DNA of 64,000 nt from positions 55,108,891 to 55,172,890 of the forward strand of contig CM064872.1 of NCBI GenBank assembly GCA_032719365.1, written 5' to 3'. The position numbers and the translations under genes were made by a program. Positions 11,366 through 23,363 of this stretch are shown in pieces. The notes beneath the pieces are model-generated. The model had not been told where the DNA came from. It was given only the letters and a program-made list of their open reading frames with translations, and did no database searches. Each line of letters begins with the position of its first letter. Position 1 is the first letter of the stretch. This stretch comes from Prinsepia uniflora. Its lineage: Eukaryota; Streptophyta; Magnoliopsida; Rosales; Rosaceae.

Positions 11366-13100
11366 GGTTCGTCGACATTGGTGTTGTGACGCTACTGTGG
11401 ATGTGATGTGTCGACGCGGAACAAGCCGTCATCAACCTGGACGCGATAGTGACAGTAAGTTCGTTAGTGGTTAGTTAGCGGCAATTGTTAGTGAGAGGGT
11501 GATAGTCGCTCGATACGCGGTGCGAGGTATGTTGTATGTCGGCTTATGGCCGGATTAGATAGCGTGTTGGGCACTGGATATGTGATGGTTGGACCATAGG
11601 GTCGAATGTATGCCATCGTGGTTAACCTGGATGTTAGCCAGTGTGTTATTATTACGAGTAGGCTGGTCGGCCTGTGGGGCCCGATTGTAGCCTGTTGAGT
11701 TGGTGGTACACGTGGGCCGAGGAGGCCGATTGACGGCGGCCTACTGGGCCGGATGGCAATTGGATGACGATAGTATGGATTGGTAACCTTTTGGTTAGTT
11801 TGGTGGAGCTTGGATTTGTGTGACTACGAGTAGCTGGATGCCTCGAGTGGCTGGGTATAGGAAACGACTTTTGTGGATTTGAGGGAATTCCCCTAGTATT
11901 GGATACTGGTAGATGTTGGTGTGGAGTTACGATAATGGATGGTCTTAGTCGGGTGTGTCGACCTGAGTGGTAAGGTTGTAGTGAACCAGTGGCTATTGCG
12001 GGTCTGGATAACCCGTATGACGAGGATGATTTGAGAAACCCCGTGGGTAGACTGGTCTGGAAAACTGTGAGTATGGGGTTTGTGGTTAGGCACTTGTTGT
12101 GGTAGGGCCGATTTACAGCCGGATTGGAGATGGTGCCGCTAGGTGCAGCAGAGGTAGTGGATAGTTGGTGGATGACTCCGAGGTAGTGGATAGTTGGTGG
12201 ATGACTCTGGACGAGTCCAGTGAGATTGCGGCGTTGGTTGAGCATTTGGTTGCTCAGAGTTGTGAATGACGAAGGATGCCAGCTCCCTCAATCCGAGCAA
12301 AGATTGAGGGTTTCGGCACGGTAAAAGTGGAGGCTCGGGACTGGTGTCCTGTGTGCACGAGATAGGGGATGATGTGCCCCGAGCCTCCAGGCTAGGAATG
12401 GTACGATGGGCACATCGTGAGTTGAGGTTGTGGCCAGGCGTATGGTGCCGGTGTCTGGTAGGAACCACTAACCGAGCTGGGAGTTATGATGACCATTGGC
12501 AGGTCATGTTTTGAGATGAACGGTCAGGATACCATTAGTTGATCAGAGTAGTGCAGTGGAAGCGCGGTGGACCTATGCTCCGTGTTGGATCGGGCTAGGT
12601 TTGTATGGTCGAGTTTGATCGTTCGTGAGGTTGGTTTTAATGGACTCCCCCTGATGTATTGGCATATGTCGGCAGATGCCGAGGTTGGTACTTGGTGATT
12701 GGCGACTTCGAGGGTGGTAACTGGGGAGTCCGAGGTCAGTGATTATTGATTGAGGATTCCGAGAATTGCTGACTCGTATTCTAGTGGGTGCTCATAGTTG
12801 AACTTCGGAAAGGTTGTGATACGATGATCGGAAGGAGTGATGATTGACATCCTTTTGGACGTGCATAAATAGGGATAACCGATAGGCGAGTTGGTCAGTG
12901 AGTTGGTTTGGCTACAGACACGGGGTTGTGATCCGTAGGAGTTGTGGATCGCCTAAGTGTAGCAGAGTGGACGTTTAGACTGTTGGTCCAATGTTGGTAT
13001 TTGTGTTGTGGATTAAGTCCCATGGTTGGAAAAGATGGACATACTTCCAACATTGTTGGAATCTCGGAATCAGGAGATGTCGTAGTTTAGACGATGAGAT
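11366..13100 (+). repeat. Internal direct repeat R1 of element A
   Basis: About 1735 bp starting GGTTCGTCGACATTGGTGTT just after the PBS and ending TTTAGACGATGAGAT. It recurs at 14597-16359 (R2). Related single-copy sequence follows the PBS of D (about 44690-45720) and of B and C in reverse, so R1 is ancestral and R2 is the extra copy. A 197-codon minus-strand frame at 11652-12245 has no recognisable domain and is broken in R2, so I do not call it a gene. Confidence 0.88.
12151..12208. repeat. 29-bp minisatellite, two units (in R1)
   Basis: GAGGTAGTGGATAGTTGGTG plus 9 bases is repeated at a 29-bp period. R2 has three units at 15382-15468, which accounts for the length difference between R1 and R2. 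Confidence 0.88.
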
Positions 13101-14596
13101 ATTTTTTCTGAGTTGGCGTTACATGATGAGTGAAGTATACTCTGGAGTGGATTCGGGTGATTCATTAAAGGCTTCAGGAGTTGTGAACCCCCCTTAGTCG
13201 TGGACACGGGTGGATGTGTTCGGAAGTAGAAAGAGTACTTGGTGACACCGGGAGTGGCCTGTGTGGCGAGTGCCATAGGATTGTGCTAAGTTGGATTAAG
13301 GTAGGATGACTTGTGATGTCCTAGTTGAAGACCATTGTGTGTCCCGTTGAAGGATGGCGGAAGGAAGCGAAGAAGGAGTGACTATAACTGATCGATATGA
13401 GGTTAATGAAGAGAACCCACAATCTAGACGTGTGGTATTTTGGATTGATTTAAGTCAATGTGATGGTCTGATGGTAAGAGTTGTATGAACGCGAAGTGGG
13501 ATCCACTTAGGAGTGAGTGGATTGGGTTTGGATCGTTTCTGGCTCAAGTTTGAGTTGGTGTGGATCAGGAGGATCGTATGTGAGACACAAGTTGGATATC
13601 TTGACCTTCTTGGAGTGGTACGGGACGTATGTGGTCTGTGGTTGCATACGTATGGATATTGGACTTGGAACTGGTACTAGGTCTACTCTGGATTCGTATT
13701 TGAGATGCGATGGGATTTCATATTGGCCAGGAGATCGGGAGACTCGGAAGGGATTTGAGTCAGATTTCCCCGGAAGCCTTGTAGTTCACCGTAGCGGTAG
13801 GATTGAACCGACAGACTGCAAAAGTGAAGTATGTTTGACTTGTAGGCAGGTGGTAATCAGTATAGTTATGAGGATGTTTTGTGTGCCCTGGAGATGCTCT
13901 ATGGGGGTGACGGGTACACAACAGTGTTGTTGGATGGACTTTGGTTGTTGTAGTGCATGGCTGATGCCGCTATGGTTGATTAGTGGACGTACCGTAAGAT
14001 GACGTTGGAAGTACGTGAGGATATACTCTCCGAGCTGTGCTTGAGGTATTCAAAAATATCTTTGTTTTATTCAAAGTTTGTAGGGTTGTCTTTACGTGTG
14101 TTTGGTGGTATGCACCGTGGTTCTGGTTGGTGGTAATTGGTGCATGTACTTCAAATGTGTACACACTGGTTATGCAGTGGTCGGCACCATGCTGATGTAA
14201 TTGGACATGCAGTGTGACGTTCCGGTAGAAGTGTTGGTGATCGGCTTAATGCCGAGGGATGTTGTGGATAGTTGGATGATCGGCGTAGTTCCGATTTGAG
14301 GGATTTTTGACGGAGCATGTGGACTGGATCCGAGTGATCCAGAGTGATCTGTTGGTTTTTTCTGATGAGCTGGATGCTCAGGGCCATGAGTGGATGATGG
14401 GACCTTGGTATTGAGATGTGTGAGTACGGTTAGCCAGATATGTGATGGGGCCCCATTGCAGAGAGAGATAGTAGGGGATGTGGATAGTATTTCCACAGGA
14501 TTGACTGTGTTTCTAGTTAGGGGAACCACCGGTTAGATGATTTTTTGTGTAGAAGTTGTGATTGGGTAGTTGTAACTCCGATGAGGTCGGCGAGAA
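13101..14596 (+). other. Unique middle of element A, no coding domain
   Basis: About 1.5 kb between the two direct repeats. The longest plus frame is 161 codons (13517-14002), rich in W, C and G and without a recognisable domain. The stretch near 13373-13432 ('GGAGTGACTATAACTGATCG') has a counterpart in D at about 45936-45996, showing the block belongs to the family rather than being captured host DNA. Confidence 0.6.
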
Positions 14597-16359
14597 GGTT
14601 CGTCGACTTGGGTGTTGTGATGTTACTGTGGATGTGATGTCTCGACGCGGAACAACCCTTCATCAACGTGGACGCGATAGTGACAGTACGTTCATTAGTG
14701 GTTAGTTAGCGGCGATTTTTAGTGACAGGGTGATAGTCGCTCGATACGCAGTGCGAGGTATGTTGTATGTCGGCTCAGGGCCGGAGTAGATAGCGAGTTT
14801 GGCGACGGATATTTGATGGTTGGACCATAAGGTCGAATGTATGCCAGCGTGGTTAACCTGGATGTTAGCCAGTGAGCTATGATTACGAGTAGGCTGGTTG
14901 GCCTGTGGGGCCCGATTGTAGCCTGTTGAGTTGGTGGTACACGTGGGCCGAGGAGGCCGGTTTACGGTGGCCTGTTGGGCCGGATGGCAATTGGATGGCG
15001 ATAGTATGGATTGGTAACCTTTTGGTCAGTTGGGTGGAGCTTGGATTTGTGCGGCTACGACTAGCCGGATGCCTCGGGTGGCGGGGTCTAGGAAACAACT
15101 TTTGTGTATTTGAGGGAATTCCCCTTGTATTGGATACTGGTAGATGTTGGTGTGGAGTTATGATAAGGGTTGGTCTTAGTTGGGTGTGACGACCCGAGTG
15201 GTAAGGTTATAGTGAACCAGTGGCTATTGCTGGTCTAGATAACTCGTATGACGAGGATGATTTGAGAAACTCTGTGGGATGACTGGTATGGAAAACCATG
15301 AGTTTGGGGTTTGTGGTTAGGCAGTTGTTGTGGTAGGGCCGATTTACGTCAGGATAGGAGATGGTGCCACTAGGTGCAGCCGAGGTAGTGGATAATTGGT
15401 GGATGACTCCGAGGTAGTGGATAGTTGGTGGATGACTCCGAGGTAGTGGATAGTTGGTGGATGACTCTGGACGAGTCCAGTGAGATTGCGGCGTTGGTTG
15501 AGCATTTGGTTGCTCAGAGTTGTGAATGACGAAGGATGCCAGTTCCCCCAACCCGAGCATAGATTGAGGGTTTCAGCTCGGTAAAAGGGGAGGCTCGGGA
15601 CTAGTGTACTGTGAGCACGAGATAGGGGATGATGTGCCCCGAGCTGGGAGGCTTGGAATGGTACGATGGGCACATCGTGAGTTGAGGTTGTGGTCAGGTG
15701 TGTGGTTCCGGTGTCTGGTAGGAACCACTAACCATGTTTTGAGTTATGATGACCATTGGCAGGTCATGTTTCGAGACGAACGGTCAGGATACCATTAGTT
15801 GATTAGAGTATTGCAGCGGAAGCGCGGTGGACCTATGCTTCGTGTTGGATCTTGCTAGGTTTGTATGGTCGGGTTTGACTGTTTGTGAGGTTGGTTTTAA
15901 TGAACATCCCCTGATGTGTTGGCATATGTCGGCAGATGCCGAGGTTGGCACTTGGTGATTGGCGACTTCGAGGGTGGTAACTGTGGAGTCCGAGGTCAAT
16001 GATTGTTGATTGAGGATTCTGAGAGTTGGTGACTCGTATTCTAGTGGGTGCTCAGAGTTGAACTTCAGAAAGGTTGTGATACGATGATCGGAAGGAGTGA
16101 TGGTTGACATCCTTTTGGACGTGCATAAATAGGGATAACCGACAGGTGAGTTGGTCTGTGAGTTGGTTTGGCTACGGACACGCGGTTGTGATCCGTAGGA
16201 GTTGGGATCGCCTAAGTGTAGCAGAGTGGGCGTTTAGACAGTTTTTCCAATGCTGGTATTTGTGTTGCGGATTAAGTCCCATGGTTGGAAAAGATGGACA
16301 TACTTCCAACATGGTTGGAATCTCGGAATCAGGAGATGTCGAGGTTTAGACGATGAGAT
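14597..16359 (+). repeat. Internal direct repeat R2 of element A
   Basis: About 1763 bp matching R1 (11366-13100) from GGTTCGTCGAC to TAGACGATGAGAT, with scattered substitutions and one extra 29-bp unit. It ends about 40 bp before the 3' LTR, so R2 abuts the PPT as R1 abuts the PBS. Confidence 0.88.
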
Positions 16360-16385
16360 TCAGAATTTCGGGGACGAAATTCTTT

Positions 16386-16398
16386 AAGGAGGGTAGAT
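16386..16398 (+). other. Polypurine tract of A
   Basis: AAGGAGGGTAGAT directly precedes the TGTAACTACCCG start of the 3' LTR, after GGGGACGAAATTCTTT. This is the expected plus-strand primer position. Confidence 0.85.
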
Positions 16399-19300
16399 TG
16401 TAACTACCCGTCTAGGAAACCGGGATTAGATTAGTGATTAATGACGGATTAGTGAAGTTAATCAATAATTAGTTGGACGATTTCGGACGGACGGTGCAAA
16501 ATGATGATTTTGCCCCTGGAATGGGCAAAACAAATCTTGACTTTTCATTCAGACTGTCAAATGGACTTTAACCGATGACTGTGACGTAGTTCGTGACGTC
16601 CCGAGTTCATAGAAAGGTGGCACGTCCGATTCCGACATCCGAGGATAAAGTTATGATGTTCTGAAGTTCAACGGTAATTTGGTAATTTGGTTCAAAAAGG
16701 GTAATTTGTTGACTTTTCAAACGACATGGACTTTTCACTTAATTCGAGGACCGTTAGGCAGGTCTCGATTCCTTGAGTACAATGACAGGCGGCACGTTGT
16801 CATTGGAGTTCGAACGACATAGTTAAGGGTCTGAACGCGCGAGGGGTATTTGGGTACTTTTCGCCTCAAGGGCATTTTGGTCAATTAGCTAGCCTTGGGA
16901 TTAGTGCCCAGTGATCAGGGTACACTTGGCTATTTTTGAAACACTTTCCCATAGAAGAAGTGACACCTGGCCCAATCTAGTGGTCTGTGGTACCTCCCTG
17001 CTGCCTCACGTTATGTTTTAAAACAAATTGGGAAATTGTGTGCACGGGTTGGTTCAATTAAGAAAACAGAGTGTGAACCGTGAGGAATCATGCCCATAAA
17101 TGTTTTGATTTTCAATCTTTGTGGGTAACCTACCAGTAATGGTGTAGGTGACTGAGTGAGAACTAGAAAGCTTAGTGGAGTTAGAGTGAAGAGATCGGGA
17201 AAAGTTAGTGAGGAGGGAAAGAAGCAGTTTGAAAGGCAGAGAGGAAAATCGTGACAATTGCCGTGGAACTCCCTAAATACAACCTCTGTGAACTGGGCCG
17301 TGTGAGCAAAAGGGACCTAAGACAACATGTGGAGGCCACGACTTAGGGCCAGAGGGAAGGTAAGCCATTGTTGTTCAGCTCTGTTTCCTCTGTCTCTGTT
17401 GAAACCTGGTAATATTGGACTTGATGGTTAGTGATCGGTTTGATGGATAATTGGTGAATTTGGAAACTGAGGCAAGTCCAGAGGACGTGAAATCGCGGCA
17501 GGAGGAGGCCTGTCGTGGCAGGGAGCAGAGTAAGAAGTCTGTTCGGTTTTTCTTCGATTTTGAAAGGTGAGAAATCGTACACTTCTTAGAGTTTGAGTAG
17601 ATTAATTGATTAACAATGCTGGGATGAAACTATTAGTAGAAAAAAAAAGACCGAATCGTGTTGGAAATGGATGAAAACCGTGAGCGCCGGTCCAGTTGAA
17701 CTGGCTGGCCTGAACCGGTCTGAACCAGGTCTGTCCCAAGGTTGAAGATGAACAGTGCAGGCGCGTGTAGCACACGCGCATCCCCTTTGGATGGCGCGTG
17801 TGGGCACGTGGTACACATTTTGAGAAAGATTCCAACACGACTTTTAAATTATTCGATTAACGAACATTTTGGCACCAGTTTTGAGTCAATCGGACATCGT
17901 CTCGATAGTTTTTGGGATGTCCGAAAGTTTAAGGGCTCGGTTAAAAATATATAAAAAATCGGGAAGATTACGGGACTTTAGTAGAAGCTTACTAAAGTAG
18001 TTAGTGACCTTATTATGGGATTTGGATAGGTTCGGGAAAGTCGGCGATGGTGGATTAGCTGGAAAAACATATTTATACGTGTATCGAGGCGACGACATTA
18101 ATGGTCTGTGAGTGGACTGTGCTTTCAAACTTATGATGCATGCATATATGTTTTCTATACGTGATTCTATGATTTTTATTATGATCTTGATCATTTACGA
18201 TTTTGCACGTATTTCAAGATATTTACGAAATTATACGTTTTACGAGGCTTCGATTTATATCGTGAGTTGATCGTGGCTTTGATGACTTGATTTCGGGATT
18301 TGAAATATGATTTGATTTCAATGTTTTAAAATGGATTTTGAAAGTGATTTCGGGCTTGAAGCCTAGTTCATAAAAGTGGTTTTGATGAACATGATTTCGG
18401 GTATTGGAAACGGATTTCAGGATGACGATTCTGGATTCGATTTTTGAACTTGAAAGTGGATTTCCGAATTTGGGTCGGAATGGTTATTCCGGATGCCAGC
18501 TTACGACATGATGGTTTCAGATTCGAATTTGGAAATGGATTATGGATATGATTCTGGATTTGGATTCGAGATGATAATTTCTAATTGGGCTTGGAATTCG
18601 AAATGATGATTTCGAATTTGAATTTGGACATGCATTTAGAAATTGGTTTAAAATGGTTTTGGATTGGATTTGCTGGATCTGGTTATTGGGTTTAAAGACC
18701 CGGATATGATACATGACGGGGGCGGGCCCGGATTGGGTTTAAAGACCCGGATTGAGTTTAAAGACTCAGGAGTTTAAGAACTCGGATATTGTGATTTCCC
18801 CCGTAGGCCTATTGAGTTTAAAGACTCGGGAGTTTAAAGACTCGGATAGATCCAGCAGTTTGATTGGTGGAAATGGATTTCAAATGTGTTTCGAGATTTC
18901 GATGAGAACTTGATAATGATGGTTTTCCGATGTTTTGGGCAATGACCCGGATGTTATGGATTTTGATGATTTTAGGCTGAGGCCCGGGATTTGAGAAAAG
19001 GAAATAAGTTCGGTTTTCGTAATTGAATATGAGATGGTTTTCTGACATGAGTTGATTATGCATGCATTGATTTTTAAACGGAGGATATAAATGTTCTTTT
19101 CTTTTAACTTGTTTTCAAAACTTATTATTTATTTTTGTCCACTCACAGTCTTTTTATGTTTTTTATACCCTCCAGGTTGTTGCGGTGCAAGCTGTTGATA
19201 GAGAGAGACGGAGACATCGCACACGCGATCCACAGTAGATTCTGCGAGCTCTGGGAAATCCGGTACTTGTGGATAGTTCAGTTTGGAAATCCCTTGTCCA

Positions 19301-19411
19301 GCTTACTTGTTACAGGGAGGTTGGCTATCGGTTAGCCTTCGTGCCACACGTAAACTAGACGGGAGCATGACTTAGCCCTTAATCCCGGGGGATTGGGGGT
19401 GGGTCGTGTCA
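16399..19411 (+). repeat. 3' LTR of element A
   Basis: Starts TGTAACTACCCGTC and ends GGGTGGGTCGTGTCA, followed by the ATAAA duplication. Compared with the 5' LTR it carries an extra CCGGT-rich segment at about 17665-17743, which relatives F and G also contain; the 5' copy therefore lost it. Scattered single-base differences along the length show the insertion is not very recent. Confidence 0.92.
17665..17743 (+). repeat. CCGGT-rich segment missing from the other LTR of A
   Basis: Contains GCCGGTCCAGTT, GAACCGGTCTGAACC and related half-palindromes. Homologous and larger ACCGGT/CCGGTC clusters lie in F (42165-42245) and G (47683-47735). The segment is absent at the matching point (about 9595) of A's 5' LTR. 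Confidence 0.75.
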
Positions 19412-19416
19412 ATAAA
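19412..19416. repeat. Target-site duplication of A (ATAAA), right copy
   Basis: Identical to 8343-8347 and adjacent to the terminal CA of the 3' LTR. Confidence 0.92.
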
Positions 19417-19527
19417 TATGGGAAAGAAACCGGGCCATAGCCCAAGACATCTGAAAACTATTTGAAAACCATTATGGTCTGATATAATTCCGAAAAAAAT
19501 CCCGAAATTCCAGGACGGCTCGTTACA
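19417..19527 (-). mobile_element. Solo LTR J, right segment (minus strand)
   Basis: Continues J after A and ends CCAGGACGGCTCGTTACA, the reverse complement of an LTR start (TGTAACGAGCCGTCC). The TTAAT duplication follows at 19528-19532. It contains a GGGCCATAGCCC mini-hairpin of the kind seen throughout the family. Confidence 0.88.
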
Positions 19528-19532
19528 TTAAT
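19528..19532. repeat. Target-site duplication of J (TTAAT), right copy
   Basis: Matches 7895-7899; both copies abut J termini. Confidence 0.85.
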
Positions 19533-21900
19533 ACTTTGAGATTGAATGTTTATGGCTTGTAGTGGATGGTGCATGTTAAACTGGTATAGAAACAAACATG
19601 TTAAGATAAGTGTGAATCATATGAACCCTATGTGAGCTTTAGAACCGTTTATATCTTTCATCAGTGATTCATACGAGTTCTTTGTTAAATTTATATGCAT
19701 ATGCCTCATAATTGCTTGCGATAACTTTTGAAGAACTCTGGAGTACTAGAACTTATTCTATGTGATTTTCAAAGATTTTAAGTCAATAAGCTTTCTGATT
19801 TTGGACATGAGTAAGGTAATAGGGTTAACACCATATATCCAAATATCTTGTTCCCTATTTGATTGCACAAGCGTGATCCCCCTAGTTTTAACTCTTTTGA
19901 GCCTATATTGAGTCTTTCTTTCATCACTCTAAAAGTTCTATTCACGTGAACGGTGAGCCTAGTGTAGATAACCTTTACCCTTATTCTAAGGACTTGGTTG
20001 AAAACTATGAAGATGGCGTGCAACACAAAAAAGAAATGTGGTGATTGAAAACTCAAGTGAAAGTATAGGAAAGGACTTGCTCAAAATATGTTGTTGTTCA
20101 TTACATTACTTGTCAAAAATGAATAGAAAAAATCGAGAAAAAAAAAATTGAGAAAAAGAACAAAATGTGAAAAAAGAAGAAGATAAAGAACAAGTTTCTA
20201 TGAGGTAATTATTATTGAGTTGAGCTAAGTCCCCTATACTTTTTATTTGGAACAATAAGGCATTGATGGCCTACATTGAAGGATCTCGACCCTTGTCCTA
20301 ATTCCAAGCTCAGGGACATCTATAATGATGATCAAAGCCCAACAAGAGGATACTCGGCCTATGACGATGAGAAAGCACTTATGCCTTTGTAATGAAGCCT
20401 TTGGTTGAGTCCTGGAACCAATTTAAACACCAATCTCCCAAAAATTCCATACCTCTAACCTAGACCATTACTACCTTAAAAAAAAGACCTTATGATCCTT
20501 AAGATGGGTAAACTTTGATTAGTTGAGTTAATCATTTGAGTAAGCTTATGGTTTTGGTTGATTTGTGCAAGTATGTTACCTACTTATGGTTTATGTTTAA
20601 GATTTCATGAAGTACTTAGTTTCTATTATGTGAGAATCATTTCTCACATACTTTGAGTGCAAACACAAACCCCTTCTATATTGAGTGGAAATCATGAGTG
20701 CATATCCATATGAGTTGATTCATACTTGTTTTTATTCATGTTGAGATCCAATTCATCAAGTTTACTCATTGTCTTACTTGTTGAAGCATTTTATCAATTA
20801 TTATTAACTTTTAAATTCTATGTGCTAAAATGCCTTTTAGTGTAAATCTTTAATTCCATGTGTATATTAATGAGATTTAAGGAAAATGGTTAAAGGTTTA
20901 GTTGTTTGCATTCTTACCGAAATAAGGGAGGCTACCAAAAAGTGCAAGGAAATTTGGTAGCTTCCTACCGAAACAATCCATGCAGCCCTAGTCCTCATTC
21001 ATCTAGTTTCCTTCCTCCGTTGACCCATATTGACCACCGTTTTCTCTTTAATTATTCAACATGCACCCACCGAACTTGAAGCCCATTTTTCAGCTAGCAT
21101 CTACCGAATTCTTCTCTGTTACTATTCCATCAATAATTTTCCTACTTTCATGTGGAAAAACTGTCCAAATTAAGCTTGGTTTTCCTTTTCCTTTTCCTCA
21201 AGGATACCTTTTTAATTAGGATTTTATTTCCTTAGGATTTTGTGACCCTATCTAAGGGGATGTTTTCCTCATTTTTATTTGTAGAGACACCCATTACTCA
21301 ATTATCATTGTTTTACTTAAGGTTTAAACCTAGCCATTCTTCTAAGTTAAATAAAAGTACTTAAAGTCGCATTCATCTTTTAATCCATCTTCATTGGGTT
21401 CTTTCTTGGATTCAGAGCTCCTCGTGGAAAATATTTCATCCTATCCATCCACTTTGGTGTTTTTAAGGGATTCTTGGACGTCAAAAGTGTAACTATAGTC
21501 CTTGTTCACCGAAGTACATGAATTTATGCTTGGTTGCGGTTATAATTCTATATTTGTGATAGTTTATATCTTTTGATGCTTGTAAACTTAAATTCAATCT
21601 CCATACAATTTATTTTCTGAATTTGAATTGCTTCATATGTTTTTGGGCTTTATTTTTAATTTAACGCTAAGTGTTTTATTAGGGATTCGGTGCACTTAGA
21701 ATAGGATTGAGGAGACTTAATGTTGATTGGGATTTGGCGCATTGAGTTAATAACTAAAGGTGATTCGTATTGTAATTTTTGTTCAAGATTCGGCACATTT
21801 ATAATTTGAGAAATATATGGGTGTAATTGAGATAATTAAGGTAGAATTTCGTGATTGAGAAATATATGTATTATTATAAACTCAAAGAATTGGGAATTTA
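19533..21900 (+). mobile_element. Athila-like remnant, right part (non-coding)
   Basis: Continuation of the sequence interrupted at 7899. It is AT-rich and non-coding, with a purine-rich GAAAAA spacer (about 20115-20195), 'GGATCTCGACCCTTGTCCTA' near 20281-20300 and 'AACGCTAAGTGTTTTATTAG' near 21663-21682, phrases typical of the long 3' non-coding part and LTR of Athila-type elements (recalled, not searched). I cannot place an LTR boundary, and the right limit is approximate. Confidence 0.4.
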
Positions 21901-21989
21901 CATAGTAATCATACTCTAAAACCTCACAAATTCCTTGTGTGAATTAACCCTTAATTTTGATACTCAAATTTCCTTTTAATAATTATGAA

Positions 21990-22915
21990 TGTAAGTATAA
22001 TCATATATAAAACATAATAAATATGACCATAGCCCATAAGCATATTAAATGTAACCTCTTAAAAATCAACATATTATCTCAAAATTCATGAATATATTCA
22101 CACAACGTCCAATTGACTCAAACATTATATTATTATTTCCAGTTTTCATGTTCATTTTACCTACTTTAATCTTCTAACATCACCTACAAGATCCCAAGAG
22201 AAGATCTATGGAGTTAAAACAAGAAAAACCCACCTTGATAGCTTAGTCCAAACTTTTGAGCTATGTCCATGGTTTTAGGGTTTCTTCTAGGGACCTCCCT
22301 ATGTCCAATCCTCTTGTTTTCGAGCCTAGGAAAACCCTGGGAACATGAACAACCTTTCAAAAACCGTGGATCACTACTAAGAAGCTCCCGCAACATCCTA
22401 ATCACCCACGGTCAAACTGTGGTTTCCACAGGTTCCTTCTCGAGTCCCGGAGTCCCCGCTTCTCCATAACCTTGTTTTGATCCTCTCATCTCCTTCCTAC
22501 TCTTCCTTCATTTCCCTTCTCTCCCTAACCTTTCTTTTCTTCCTTATGGTGGTAGTTGTCATGGTTGTCTTCCATTCGGCCTACCATCATCGAACTACTC
22601 TTCTCTCCCATTCTTCACACAAATATATCACTATATAAGTCAATGGGAGAGAAAAATATAAAACTTTCTAGGTCCAACATGTAAGATTAGAAAAATGCCC
22701 TAAGCCCAAAATGCCTTTAGTCCTTTTTTATCTGCATTGAATCCATCCAGCCTCTAAATTTGACATACTACCTGTTAATGGACTCGAAATTTTGAGACCT
22801 TCTTAATGGTTTTCACTGACTATCCAAAAATATTCCGAACTAAAAAGTCAACATTTTGACATTTTAACGGAAAAATTGTCATTTTGCACTTTCTCTAATT
22901 TTCGGGGTCTTAATT
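21990..22915 (-). mobile_element. Degraded minus-strand LTR-like fragment
   Basis: Near 22841-22911 the sequence reads AAAAAGTCAACATTTTGACA, 'TGTCATTTTGCACTTTC' and TTTTCGGGGTCTTAA, the same order as the start region of the other LTRs in reverse ('AAAAAGTCAACATTTG', 'CATTTTGCATCG', 'GGGACGGGTCGTTACA'). A pyrimidine-rich stretch at 22477-22545 mirrors the purine-rich part of H's LTR (59445-59545). No TSD or second end is visible, so it is a truncated relative; the left limit is approximate. Confidence 0.4.
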
Positions 22916-23363
22916 GTCAGTCCTTTGATAAGTTGGGTTGTTCTTTATTTATAAGCAGTGAATGAGCTCTCAACTTGCTAAATTGAATCTTGTGTGGGTC
23001 CCATCTTGCCATTTTTTTCGTTGGGATACTCTCATTTTGCCTCTATTTTCTTTGCGTTCTGTCAGCATCATCCATGCCTTCTTCTTCTCCATGATCAAAG
23101 CTGCTTGGGTTGGGCTTGTATTTATCTTGGGCCTTTAATTTCAGTGAGCCATTGTCTTGGGCCCAGAGGGAATTTTTTCAGGTGTAAACATTTTCCCTTG
23201 ATTTTGAAATGCTTTGGTTATAGAACATTTTAAATTCACATCATCATATCTTTCGCCCCATCTCTTCGCTGCACATGTACCTTTTATGGTTCCAACTACA
23301 GTCTCAAGTAGCTCTGTCTTTCTTACTGTGAACTCGTCGCCTTCTCCCACTTCAAGAAAAATC
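22916..23363. other. Sequence upstream of the PMD pseudogene
   Basis: No gene or element boundary is visible. It precedes the first plausible ATG of the PMD pseudogene (23364) and includes 'GTTCTTTATTTATAAGCAG' near 22939, which could be a former TATA region, and GGGCTTG/GGGCCCA motifs. Confidence 0.35.

Larger units (their letters stand above)
8348..19411 (+). mobile_element. Element A: complete non-autonomous LTR retrotransposon
   Basis: An 11,064-bp element: 5' LTR 8348-11307 (2960 bp), PBS 11311-11328, internal region 11308-16398 (5091 bp), PPT 16386-16398 and 3' LTR 16399-19411 (3013 bp), flanked by perfect ATAAA target duplications. LTRs begin TGTAA and end GTGTCA. The internal region contains no protease, reverse transcriptase, RNase H or integrase motif in any frame, so A fits the LARD class, which depends on an outside polyprotein. 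Superfamily (Ty3/gypsy, probably Tekay/Del-like) is inferred from the LTR termini, Met-tRNA PBS and 'GACGAAATTCTTTAAGGAGGG' tract. The internal region is built as a direct repeat, R1-unique-R2. A is inserted within solo LTR J. Confidence 0.92.

Noticed and set aside
11652..12245. 197-codon minus frame in repeat R1, with counterparts in R2 (14883-15098, 15207-15560)
   Set aside because: The frame is interrupted in the second copy, the composition is Ser/Thr/Pro/His-rich low complexity, and it is antisense to the element.
13517..14002. 161-codon plus frame in the middle of element A as a possible Gag
   Set aside because: No zinc knuckle or capsid-like motif, no conservation of the frame in D, and a residue mix (W, C, G) typical of GT-rich non-coding sequence.
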